Part shown: positions 1 through 6,344 of the stretch, in pieces
Layout: each line of letters begins with the position of its first letter
How positions within the stretch are numbered: position 1 is the stretch's first letter
Assembly (NCBI GenBank): GCA_022822685.1
Contig: JAJEAQ010000534.1
Location: 1-6,588 of the forward strand
Length of the DNA stretch: 6,588 bases
From: Trichodesmium sp. jk18x7bins.61
GTDB taxonomy: Bacteria > Cyanobacteriota > Cyanobacteriia > Cyanobacteriales > Microcoleaceae
Direction of reading: 5' to 3'
Notes under the pieces: generated by a model
Seen by the model: only the letters and a program-made list of their open reading frames with translations
Database searches by the model: none
What the model was told of the DNA's origin: nothing
Translations under genes and position numbers: made by a program

Positions 1-121
1 ATAGTAATGGTAGAGGTTGGGGGCGATGATTTTTTCACAACCCAATTCTCACAAAACTCAAGGATATTTGCCGGAATCAAGATTTAGCTGAATACCAAGT
101 TTTATTCCTCACCATTACTAT
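1..121. repeat. Inverted-repeat pair at the left edge
   Basis: Bases 1-11 (ATAGTAATGGT) are the exact reverse complement of bases 111-121. The match continues loosely inward (AGAGG against GAGG, one base offset). The arms enclose about 99 bp with no coding potential. The left arm begins at the first base of the window, so the repeat may extend further left. It could be a small fold-back or MITE-like element, the end of a larger mobile element cut by the window, or a transcript stem. Only the inverted repeat itself is seen; its nature is inference. Confidence 0.4.
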
Positions 122-375
122 GCAGGACTACCCTGAAATAACTTGCATCATGAGGTATATAATTAGCAGCCAATTGACGATTCATACCTATATTATGCAA
201 CGCCAAATTATCTATTAAAATTAAATTACAAAAAAAACTTCTGTATTTTAAGTAGTAAATAAGTAGTTTTATAGATAAATATAGCATTTATTTCGATTTA
301 GAATAGCAAAAAGTTTGACGGTGCAATCTAGCTAAATAATGCCTTAATCTACTATTCTCTCCCTCTCTTCTAGTC
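122..375. other. AT-rich intergenic stretch, no gene
   Basis: This stretch is very AT-rich, with A and T runs around 225-300. Its only open frame is about 60 codons, on the minus strand (102-287). That frame lacks a ribosome binding site and recognisable family motifs, and its last codons lie in the inverted-repeat arm. A TATAAT hexamer at 158-163 has no good -35 partner. I see no RNA gene here. Confidence 0.5.
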
Positions 376-479
376 ATACCAAATCCGCTTTAGTAAGTGG
401 GTATTCAAAAAAGTCGAAGTCTTTGCTGTGCAAGGGATTTAGGAATGGGATAATTACCCTATATAACCGGATTTGGTAT
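376..479. repeat. 104-bp fold-back element with 12-bp terminal inverted repeats
   Basis: ATACCAAATCCG at 376-387 is the exact reverse complement of 468-479. Inside the termini a second imperfect pairing exists (GGGTATTC near 399-406 against GATAATTACCC near 450-460), so most of the element could fold into one long interrupted hairpin. It is too short to encode a transposase. The size and perfect termini suit a MITE or palindromic intergenic repeat of the kind common in filamentous cyanobacteria. No clean target-site duplication is visible: the flanks are TAGTC on the left and TAGCA on the right. A mobile origin is inferred, not shown. Confidence 0.5.
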
Positions 480-774
480 TAGCAAATATCTGAAAGCTGA
501 ATGCTTAAGATGAAAGGCTATAAATATAAATTTCCCGTAGGGAGGGCAAATCTTGACTAATAGAGACTTGTAGTCGATCAACCCACATTTGCTCACCTGA
601 GAGCAGTACAAAGATTCTGGCTGAAAGGCAACTATGCCAAAGTTACTTGCTCCAGTGAAGTAAAAGACGCTGTAATTTTTCCAATAGCTTCCCTGCTGGG
701 CAAATATTCTGTAGCTCAGACTCATCCAACATTAAGTTACATTTGTCCATCCTACTTCTATTGTTGATCAAATA
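480..774. other. Intergenic region downstream of the CPBP gene
   Basis: These 295 bp hold no gene I can support. A minus-strand open frame of 88 codons (459-725) runs through the fold-back element's right arm. It has no clear ribosome binding site and no recognised motif, and resembles neither neighbour. A tiny perfect hairpin TCCC-GTA-GGGA lies at 533-543 and a TTGATCAA palindrome at 764-771, just past the stop of the leftward CPBP gene. Neither is followed by a T-run on the minus strand, so I cannot place that gene's terminator. Confidence 0.45.
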
Positions 775-2310
775 TTAAGGAGTTCCACTCCCCAGAATAT
801 ACAAACTTAACAAAGTGCCACTATTCCATAAACTATGTAACAACATAGAAGACAAAAGATTACGAGACCTCGTATAAACTACCCCTAAAATCATTCCTAA
901 AACTGCCAAAGGTAAAACTTCTGAAATATTCAAATGTGCTATAGCAAACAAAAATCCACTTGCTACAATTGCTACCCAAACAGGCATATATTTTGTTAAA
1001 GAAGGTAATAAAAATCCGCGAAACATAATTTCCTCAAACACTGGTGCAGCAATAGAAGCTGTGACAAAAAATAGAGCTAAAGCTAATCCGTCTTGTCCTT
1101 TTAAAGCCATCGGTAAAATTGGATTACTACCACCTTTACCTTGCCATAATTGTTGATTAATTAGAGATACTAAAATCACCATTGGTAAAGCCACAAAATA
1201 ACCACCTAAACCCCATAAAAGCCAACCATTCCGGAAATCAAACTTCAACCAACCTTGGGGCAAGGGTAAAAATGACTTTAATGATAAATAAAGCACCAAT
1301 AAACCTCCGAGAGAAAACAAAATATAACTACTGAGAATATATCCTGCTTGTACCCTAACTCCTATCATTGCAGGTTGCCAATTTGTGAAACTTTTAAAAA
1401 TCTCTAATCCCAAAGGAATTATAATTTGACCAACCAAGAAAAACCCCACTACAAATACTTGTACAATCGTTTCACCATCCCAAGTAACTTCCCAAGGCAA
1501 ATTGGCATTTTTTAATAATAGAGATTCTTTTCCAGATATTAACCATTGCACTCCTAAAAATATTAGTAATCCCACTCCCAATATTAATCCCATTCCGGGA
1601 ATACCAGCAACAGCTACTAACTTGAATACAGCTTGTTCTGCTATTTCTTGCTCTTGGGTTTGCAGTTGCTCTAAAAGTTCTTGTCTTTCTTGTAATTTAT
1701 ATAATTGTTTTAAAGCTCGATAGCGAAACCATCCTTCTAAATTTTTCTGGATTAAAGTTTCTGCATCAGGTAAAATTATTGCTGGTGTACTCCAAATTCC
1801 TACTAAAACTTTTGCTGTTTCCCCTAAAGGTTGATTCGCTGCTTCTGACTCTATTAAATTTCGCCAATTTTTTAGAGCTACATCTATTTGATTTTTTTCG
1901 ACTTGCAAAATACCAATATAAATATCAAATTCATTAATTAAGCTTTTGAGCTGATTTATATTCTGATTTAATTGTGTTGCTGTCTCTGAGTTATCCTCTT
2001 CTGAAGAAGAATTTGTTAAATTTTTTTGTTGTTTTTCTAGTTGCTTTTGAGCTGAATCACGAGCATCTTTGTACTGTATTAAACCTGCTTCATAAGAGTC
2101 TTTACCAATCAAAGCTTCACGGGCTTGCTGAAAACTATTACTGTCTAAATCTTGAGGATGCCATTCGGCAGCGTGCAATAATAAATTGCTTTGATATAAC
2201 TCTAGACGAGTTTGAATTTGTGGCTGAGTCACACTACTATATAAGGAAAAACTAATAAAAGCGATCGCTATAATAGTCAAAATACTCAAAATTAACTTTT
2301 TAATTGTCAT
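775..2310 (-). CDS. CPBP-family (CAAX-like) intramembrane protease
   Basis: The 511-residue product is a predicted membrane-embedded protease of the CPBP/Abi (CAAX prenyl protease 2-like) family, which cleaves substrates within or next to the bilayer. The C-terminal domain carries the diagnostic motifs: FEEIMFRG with Glu426, Glu427 and Arg431 (EExxxR), FAIAH with His459, and HSLWN with His492 and Asn496. These are the expected catalytic residues. Residues 5-27 form an N-terminal membrane anchor. Residues 30-225 are polar, Glu/Gln-rich and largely helical, with probable coiled coil near 80-102 and 200-228. About seven hydrophobic segments follow (near 228-257, 283-305, 320-343, 360-386, 407-423, 442-478, 485-507). 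The ATG has a GGGAG ribosome binding site six bases upstream. The substrate is unknown; some relatives process peptides or provide bacteriocin immunity, but nothing nearby points to that. It is transcribed away from the phosphatase gene. Confidence 0.9.
   Translation of the reverse strand: MTIKKLILSILTIIAIAFISFSLYSSVTQPQIQTRLELYQSNLLLHAAEWHPQDLDSNSFQQAREALIGKDSYEAGLIQYKDARDSAQKQLEKQQKNLTNSSSEEDNSETATQLNQNINQLKSLINEFDIYIGILQVEKNQIDVALKNWRNLIESEAANQPLGETAKVLVGIWSTPAIILPDAETLIQKNLEGWFRYRALKQLYKLQERQELLEQLQTQEQEIAEQAVFKLVAVAGIPGMGLILGVGLLIFLGVQWLISGKESLLLKNANLPWEVTWDGETIVQVFVVGFFLVGQIIIPLGLEIFKSFTNWQPAMIGVRVQAGYILSSYILFSLGGLLVLYLSLKSFLPLPQGWLKFDFRNGWLLWGLGGYFVALPMVILVSLINQQLWQGKGGSNPILPMALKGQDGLALALFFVTASIAAPVFEEIMFRGFLLPSLTKYMPVWVAIVASGFLFAIAHLNISEVLPLAVLGMILGVVYTRSRNLLSSMLLHSLWNSGTLLSLYILGSGTP
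2261..2268. repeat. HIP1 octamer GCGATCGC
   Basis: A perfect copy of the highly iterated palindrome of cyanobacterial genomes lies within the first codons of the CPBP protease gene, in its membrane-anchor region. It serves here as a taxonomic marker. Confidence 0.85.
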
Positions 2311-2316
2311 TAATGT

Positions 2317-2321
2317 CTCCC
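2317..2321 (-). promoter_or_regulatory. Ribosome binding site of the CPBP gene
   Basis: On the minus strand GGGAG lies six bases before the ATG at 2310. It fixes the start codon and is the only convincing Shine-Dalgarno sequence among the four genes. The phosphatase, dihydroorotase-like and lepB starts lack one, which is common in cyanobacteria. Confidence 0.7.
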
Positions 2322-2389
2322 AAGAATGTTGATTAAAATATTATCTTAGCTTCAAAAGCAAATATACATCTTCCCTATTACCCTTTTAA

Positions 2390-2452
2390 CAATTGACAAT
2401 TATCAATTATCAATTATCAATTATCAATTATCAATTATCAATTATCAATTAT
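2390..2452. repeat. Heptanucleotide tandem array (CAATTAT)8
   Basis: Eight uninterrupted, identical CAATTAT units occupy 2397-2452, preceded by one variant unit CAATTGA at 2390-2396. Heptamer arrays of this kind (STRR sequences) are known from heterocystous cyanobacteria. The array sits in the divergent spacer, about 80 bp upstream of the CPBP start and 74 bp upstream of the phosphatase start, so it may lie within or beside both promoters. Perfect identity of the units suggests recent slippage expansion. A related short copy (CAATTAT plus CAATTAC) occurs at 5467-5480 between two other genes. Confidence 0.9.
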
Positions 2453-2525
2453 TAATAGCTACCCATGAGTCAAAACGAGGTACAATCTACTCTGTTGGAC
2501 AGTTCCCCTATTATCTAAATTGTCA

Positions 2526-3884
2526 ATGAGTACCCGTGTTATACTTGTGCGCCATGGCCAAAGCACCTACAATATTGAACGCCGAATTCAAGGCCGCCTT
2601 GATCTATCAGTGCTAACAGAAATAGGTATAAATACTGCTATTCAAGTAGGTGTAGCTCTGAAAAGTTTGAAGTTTGATGCTATTTACACGAGCCCCCTTA
2701 AAAGGGCTAAACAAACCGCAGAATATATCTATTCCTGTTTAGATTCTCCTCCTCCAGTGCAAGCTAGAGAAAAATTAAAAGAAGTGGATTTGCCTTTGTG
2801 GGAAGGAATGTTGCGTGAAGAAGTCAAGGAGAAATTTCAAGCAGATTATCGTTTGTGGAATCAACGCCCCCAGGAGTTTTATATGGAAATCTCAACACCA
2901 GAGGGGCAAATTAAGCATTATCCTATACTGTCCTTATTTAACCAAGCCCGTCAATTTTGGGATGAAATTTTGAGTGACAATATAAACAAAAATGTTCTGG
3001 TTGTGGCGCACAATGGTATTAATCGCTGTCTAATTGCTACAGCTTTGGGAATAAAACCTTCTTTTTACCAGTCTATCCAACAGTCTAATTGTGGCATTAC
3101 TATACTTAACTTTTCTGCTCCTGATCCTGATTTCTCTGAGGAAGGTAAATCTGGGGGTGCTGTTCAATTAGAATCAATGAATCTTACTACTCATGTCGGT
3201 GAGAAGTTACCTAAACCTAGAGATCAACATCAAGGTCCACGATTGCTACTGGTGCGTCATGGTGAGACTGATTGGAATCGAGATGGTAAGTTTCAGGGAC
3301 AAATTGATGTACCTCTTAATGATAATGGTCGGGCACAAGCTAGCCAAGCTGCGGAATTTCTCAAGGATGTTCATCTAGATTTTGCGTTTAGTAGTTCGAT
3401 GTTACGGCCGAAGGAGACGGCAGAGATTATTTTGCAACATCACCCAAATATTGAGTTACAGTTAGACCGTGATTTGTGGGAAATTAGTCATGGTCTCTGG
3501 GAGGGAAAGTTTGAGTCGGAAATTGAATCTGATTTTCCTGGTCTTTGGCAGCAGTGGAAAAATTCTCCAGCAACGGTACAAATGCCAGAAGGGGAAAATT
3601 TACAGCAAGTTTGGGGACGAGCGATCGCTGCTTGGCAGAGAATTATTCGGTCAGTTTCTGGTACTGGTATTGTTGTTGCCCATGATGCCATAAATAAGGC
3701 AATTCTTTGTAATTTGTTTGGTTTGACTCCTGAACATTTCTGGAATTTTAAGCAAGGAAATGGAGCCGTTACTGTGATTGATTATCCTCAAGGGCCAGAT
3801 GGACTCCCAGTCTTGGAAGTGATGAATATTACTTCTCATTTGTCTGCTGGTATTCTTGATCAGACTGCAGCAGGGGCATTGTAG
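2526..3884 (+). CDS. Tandem two-domain histidine phosphatase (phosphoglycerate-mutase-like)
   Basis: The 452-residue product has two histidine-phosphatase domains that remove phosphate through a phospho-histidine intermediate. Domain 1 (about 4-197) has RHG with His10, Arg60 in SPLKRAKQTAE, Glu86, and His162 in VVAHNG. Domain 2 (about 238-420) has RHGETDWN with His245, Arg294, Glu319, and His386 in VVAHDA. Both therefore keep the nucleophile, the phosphate-pocket Arg, the acid/base Glu and the second His. A linker of about 40 residues joins them. The family includes phosphoglycerate mutases, phosphoserine phosphatases and alpha-ribazole phosphatases; the substrate cannot be read from sequence, so the usual label 'phosphoglycerate mutase' is only a family name. 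An in-frame TTG lies at 2520, but ATG 2526 gives the natural start MSTRVILVRHG. No Shine-Dalgarno or good -35/-10 pair is visible; TACAAT at 2481-2486 is a lone -10 candidate. Confidence 0.92.
   Translation: MSTRVILVRHGQSTYNIERRIQGRLDLSVLTEIGINTAIQVGVALKSLKFDAIYTSPLKRAKQTAEYIYSCLDSPPPVQAREKLKEVDLPLWEGMLREEVKEKFQADYRLWNQRPQEFYMEISTPEGQIKHYPILSLFNQARQFWDEILSDNINKNVLVVAHNGINRCLIATALGIKPSFYQSIQQSNCGITILNFSAPDPDFSEEGKSGGAVQLESMNLTTHVGEKLPKPRDQHQGPRLLLVRHGETDWNRDGKFQGQIDVPLNDNGRAQASQAAEFLKDVHLDFAFSSSMLRPKETAEIILQHHPNIELQLDRDLWEISHGLWEGKFESEIESDFPGLWQQWKNSPATVQMPEGENLQQVWGRAIAAWQRIIRSVSGTGIVVAHDAINKAILCNLFGLTPEHFWNFKQGNGAVTVIDYPQGPDGLPVLEVMNITSHLSAGILDQTAAGAL
3621..3628. repeat. HIP1 octamer GCGATCGC
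   Basis: A perfect HIP1 palindrome lies within domain 2 of the histidine phosphatase gene. It is read as codons for residues in the Arg-Ala-Ile-Ala-Ala stretch. Confidence 0.85.
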
Positions 3885-3895
3885 AGGATAAATTA

Positions 3896-4010
3896 CCTCA
3901 CCCTGTAGACGGATGAGGCTGATAAAGATAGGGTGACTAGGCGCCAGCAATTTTCTACCGTGTGAGATTCTACATGGTACGAACAAAAAGGGTATTTCAT
4001 GCTTCTGGCG
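3896..4010 (+). other. Structured intergenic segment, possible RNA element
   Basis: The gap between the phosphatase stop and the dihydroorotase-like start contains several pairings. TCACCCTGT (3898-3906) pairs with ATAGGGTGA (3928-3936) through nine pairs including one G-U. Directly after it, CGCCAG (3942-3947) pairs with CTGGCG (4005-4010). Nested inside that, TACCGTGT (3956-3963) pairs with ACATGGTA (3972-3979) through eight pairs, one of them G-U, around an eight-base loop. I do not recognise a known riboswitch or ncRNA consensus. It could be part of the 5' leader of the next gene, a 3'-UTR structure, or a decayed palindromic repeat. Confidence 0.35.
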
Positions 4011-4044
4011 AAATCTTCAAACCTACTTATCAAGGGTTAAAACT

Positions 4045-4073
4045 TCTGGGAACCTTCAGACCGTTGTTTTTTT
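4045..4073 (+). terminator. Weak possible terminator before the dihydroorotase-like gene
   Basis: TCTGGG (4045-4050) can pair with TTCAGA (4055-4060), including two G-U pairs, around a four-base loop. Seven T residues follow at 4067-4073 after a six-base gap. An alternative stem AGGGTT/AACCTT (4033-4038 with 4051-4056) overlaps it, so the two would be mutually exclusive. The stem is weak and the T-run is displaced, so it may not act as a terminator. Confidence 0.25.
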
Positions 4074-4125
4074 ATGTTTTCTAGTTTCTCCCTCTTGACT
4101 ACTAATCATTGACCATTGAATTTTG

Positions 4126-5460
4126 ATGAACAGTAAACTACTTCAACAAGTCCGAATATTAGATCCAGTTTCCAACATAGATCAAGTTGCTGATGTTTTA
4201 ACCATTGATGGTGAAATAGCAGCAGTTGAAGAAACAGTTTCTCAGTTCCCCACTAAAACAGACATTCAAGATTGTCAGGGATTAATATTAGGTCCTGGCT
4301 TGGTAGACTTATATTGTCATAGTGGGGAACCAGGTTTTGAGGAGCGGGAAACTATAGAATCTCTGATGCAAGCAGCTACAGCAGGAGGTTTTACCAGATT
4401 AGCAATTTTGCCTGATACTGTTCCACCTGTTGATAATCTGGCTGGTTTAGCTAGGTTACAAAATTTGGGAACCAATCCATCTCCTTTCCCTATCCTTTAT
4501 TATTGGGGTGCTATTACCCAAGGCTTACAAGGTCAGCAAATGACGGAATTGGGAGAGTTAGCTACAACAGGAATTGTGGGATTTGCTGATGGTTTACCTC
4601 TGGAAAACCTTGGTCTTTTACGGCGAGTTTTGGAATATCTCAAACCTCTCAATCAACCTATAGCTTTATGTTGCAATAACCGTAAGTTGGCAGGTAATGG
4701 GGTGATGCGAGAAAGCTATGATTCGATGCGCTTGGGTTTGCCAGGAGTGTCGGCAATCGCTGAAACTGCTGCTTTAGCTTCTGTATTGGAATTAGTTGAT
4801 GCTATTGGTACCTCTGTTCATATCATGCGAGTTTCCACAGCCCGGAGTGTTGAATTAATTCAAGTTGCTAAAAGTCGTGGTTTACCGATTACTGCTAGCA
4901 CTACTTGGATGCACTTGTTATTAGATAGTCGGTGTATTGATGGTCAGTTTCCCTTAAATGCTGAATTTTTTCCCTACGATCCTAATTTTCGCTTAGAGCC
5001 ACCTCTCGGAAGCCTTGACGATCGCTTGGCTTTAATTCAAGGCCTTCAGGAAGGAGTATTGGATGCGATCGCTATTGATCATACTCCTTATACTTACGAA
5101 GAAAAAACTGTTGCTTTTTCTGAAGCACCCCCAGGAACAATAGGATTAGAATTAGTATTACCTTTATTATGGCAGAATCTTGTCGAAACAGGAGACTTAT
5201 CAGCCTTAGAATTATGGAGAGCCTTGAGTACTGCCCCATCTCAATGTTTAGGACTAACTCCAGCAGCAATATTACTCCGCCACGGTCAGGCGGTCGCGCC
5301 CCAGAAGTCAGCAGAAGTCACTCTATTTGCCCCTCAAGAAACTTGGACAGTAGAAAAGCAGACCCTAAAATCCCGCTCAACTAATACTCCCTGGTTAGGC
5401 AAACAAATTCTGGGGGCTTGTTTTATACCGTTTAACGGCAGTCAGGTATCAAGTGCGTAA
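4126..5460 (+). CDS. pyrC: Dihydroorotase-family protein, probably non-catalytic
   Basis: The 444-residue product aligns along its whole length with type I dihydroorotase, which interconverts carbamoyl-aspartate and dihydroorotate in pyrimidine synthesis. Scaffold landmarks remain: GPGLVD (56-61), GEPGFEERET, TAGGFT, RLGLPG (202-207), VSTARSVELI, DPNF (285-288), DAIAIDH (313-319) and GLELVLPLL. The metal ligands do not. The HxH pair is Tyr63-Cys-His65, the AHCED histidine is Cys182, and the HVST histidine is Arg235; only His65, Asp318 and perhaps Asp155 persist. The substrate Arg of the HLREPG motif is Gly67, and the Asn of the NPPLRS motif is Glu291. I infer a pseudo-enzyme, possibly a partner of aspartate transcarbamoylase as in Pseudomonas. 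TTG 4123 abuts the chosen ATG 4126. No Shine-Dalgarno is seen. Most pipelines would call it pyrC; the symbol marks the family, not proven activity. Confidence 0.85.
   Translation: MNSKLLQQVRILDPVSNIDQVADVLTIDGEIAAVEETVSQFPTKTDIQDCQGLILGPGLVDLYCHSGEPGFEERETIESLMQAATAGGFTRLAILPDTVPPVDNLAGLARLQNLGTNPSPFPILYYWGAITQGLQGQQMTELGELATTGIVGFADGLPLENLGLLRRVLEYLKPLNQPIALCCNNRKLAGNGVMRESYDSMRLGLPGVSAIAETAALASVLELVDAIGTSVHIMRVSTARSVELIQVAKSRGLPITASTTWMHLLLDSRCIDGQFPLNAEFFPYDPNFRLEPPLGSLDDRLALIQGLQEGVLDAIAIDHTPYTYEEKTVAFSEAPPGTIGLELVLPLLWQNLVETGDLSALELWRALSTAPSQCLGLTPAAILLRHGQAVAPQKSAEVTLFAPQETWTVEKQTLKSRSTNTPWLGKQILGACFIPFNGSQVSSA
5065..5072. repeat. HIP1 octamer GCGATCGC
   Basis: A perfect HIP1 palindrome lies within the DAIAIDH motif region of the dihydroorotase-like gene. 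A seven-of-eight near copy lies at about 5019-5026. Confidence 0.85.
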
Positions 5461-5480
5461 TATTGACAATTATCAATTAC
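5461..5480. repeat. Heptamer-related repeat between convergent stops
   Basis: The 16 bp between the convergent dihydroorotase-like and lepB genes consist of a TTGACAATTATCAA near-palindrome followed by ATTAC. This is the same CAATTAT unit as the large array, in one full and one variant copy (CAATTAC). The lepB stop codon (TTA on the plus strand, 5477-5479) lies inside the second unit. The near-palindrome could form a very small stem in either transcript, but it has no T-run and is a poor terminator. Confidence 0.55.
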
Positions 5481-6148
5481 TCAGATGCAGTGCCATCATA
5501 TACATATAGTGGTAACTCATCGATTGTGCCAATACTGTCAAGTGGCCAAAAACGAAATATAGCTCGACCAATAATATTTTCACTAGGTACAAAACCCCAA
5601 CATCGTCCATCATAACTATGATTACGATTATCCCCCATAACTAAATAAGAATCTGGAGATACCGTAACAGGCTGAGAAAGAAATCTTTTATCAGGGGGAC
5701 AAACCTCTATTCTAGTCTGTTGCTGATTGACTTTTCTAGCATCAAGTTCAGCAGGATTCAAATCTGAAGCGACATAAGTTTCTTCTATGATTTTACCATT
5801 CACATACACCTTGCCATCCTTAAGTTCCACCTGGTCTCCTGGCAACCCAACTATCCGCTTAATAAAAGCATCTTTATACTGAACCTTCAGTTCATTTGTT
5901 GGGTTAAAAACCACAATATCTCCCCTTTCTGGAGCTGAGAATTTGTAACCAAATTTATCTATAATTAAACGATCATTAATTTGTAATGTTGGTAGCATTG
6001 AACCAGAAGGAATATAACGTGCTTCAGCAACAAATTGACGAATTCCCATAGCCAAAATGACGCTAAGTCCAATAGTTTTAATTGATTCAACCCAAGGATT
6101 TTCTTGATTTTGATTGTCTTTATGTGTGTCTTTTTCCCCTTTATTCAT
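5477..6148 (-). CDS. lepB: Type I signal peptidase
   Basis: The 223-residue product is a signal peptidase I, the membrane-anchored Ser/Lys protease that removes signal peptides from exported proteins at the outer face of the cytoplasmic or thylakoid membrane. After a polar Lys/Asn/Gln-rich N-tail of about 20 residues comes one membrane segment (about 23-41). The conserved boxes follow: YIPSGSMLPTL with nucleophile Ser50, RGDIVVF (75-81), IKRIVGLPGD with general base Lys97, and MGDNRNHSYDGR (171-182). Length and box spacing suit the short bacterial and cyanobacterial form with a single anchor. All catalytic residues are present. The ATG gives a normal N-terminus, though no Shine-Dalgarno precedes it. 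A strong candidate promoter lies about 100 bp upstream. The gene converges on the dihydroorotase-like gene and is divergent from whatever lies to the right. Cyanobacteria often carry more than one LepB; which paralogue this is cannot be told. Confidence 0.95.
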   Translation of the reverse strand: MNKGEKDTHKDNQNQENPWVESIKTIGLSVILAMGIRQFVAEARYIPSGSMLPTLQINDRLIIDKFGYKFSAPERGDIVVFNPTNELKVQYKDAFIKRIVGLPGDQVELKDGKVYVNGKIIEETYVASDLNPAELDARKVNQQQTRIEVCPPDKRFLSQPVTVSPDSYLVMGDNRNHSYDGRCWGFVPSENIIGRAIFRFWPLDSIGTIDELPLYVYDGTASE

Positions 6149-6245
6149 CGTCTATTTAATCAAATAATTAATTGAAAAATGCTGGTGAGTGTTTAATGGG
6201 TTTGACCCTCAACTAAACTTTATAGTTTTTGATTTGATAGTAATA

Positions 6246-6274
6246 ATTATACCTATTTTTTCAGACTTTAACAA
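6246..6274 (-). promoter_or_regulatory. Predicted lepB promoter
   Basis: On the minus strand TTGTTA (6274-6269) and a perfect TATAAT (6251-6246) are separated by 17 bp, a near-ideal sigma-70 arrangement. Transcription would start near 6239, giving a lepB leader of about 90 bases. That leader contains two tiny hairpins, GGG-TTTGA-CCC near 6198-6208 and AAACT-TTAT-AGTTT at 6215-6228. Confidence 0.65.
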
Positions 6275-6286
6275 ACTGGCGAGAAG

Positions 6287-6344
6287 TCCCGCGCTCCCCT
6301 ACCGGGAGAGCGTCGGGATGAGAGCCAGCGCTATTTTTCGGCTC
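6287..6344. other. Two adjacent GC-rich hairpins between divergent promoters
   Basis: Hairpin 1 (6287-6318) pairs TCCCG, CGCTC and CCC with GGG, GAGCG and CGGGA: 13 base pairs, two single-base bulges (6307, 6313) and a TACC loop. Three bases later hairpin 2 pairs GAGCC (6322-6326) with GGCTC (6340-6344). The composition contrasts sharply with the AT-rich flanks. Transposon-end hairpins of IS200/IS605-type elements and TnpB-associated RNAs can look like hairpin 1, but no tnpA or tnpB remnant is visible. A dispersed palindromic repeat is an equal possibility. Confidence 0.45.

Noticed and set aside
102..287. Minus-strand open frame of 61 codons, with a stretch faintly reminiscent of a transposase (LILIDNLALHN)
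   Set aside because: The resemblance is a few residues only, there are no catalytic acids in context, and the N-terminal half reads AT-rich low-complexity DNA.
459..725. Minus-strand open frame of 88 codons in the left intergenic region
   Set aside because: It has no ribosome binding site and no recognised motif, and it runs into the terminal repeat of the fold-back element. I cannot distinguish it from chance or from a long-decayed gene.
1974..2255. Plus-strand open frame of 93 codons inside the CPBP gene
   Set aside because: It is the antisense reading of the coiled-coil region of the CPBP protease and shows no independent coding evidence.
2390..2452. Heptamer array as a CRISPR or origin iteron cluster
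   Set aside because: There are no spacers between units, and no replication protein gene or origin landmarks nearby. The AT-rich direct tandem fits a slippage repeat.
3905..3930. Possible ribozyme-like core (GGATGAGGCTGATAAAG resembling hammerhead CUGAUGA/GAAA)
   Set aside because: The order and spacing of the conserved core elements do not match a hammerhead, and the required three-stem junction is not formed by the pairings seen.
3651..3986. Minus-strand open frame of 111 codons overlapping the phosphatase 3' end
   Set aside because: It is antisense to a clearly coding gene with intact conserved motifs, has no ribosome binding site, and gives no family resemblance.
6246..6258. NtcA-type site (GTA-N8-TAC) overlapping the lepB promoter
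   Set aside because: The closest match on the minus strand has seven, not eight, bases between the half-sites, so it does not meet the consensus.
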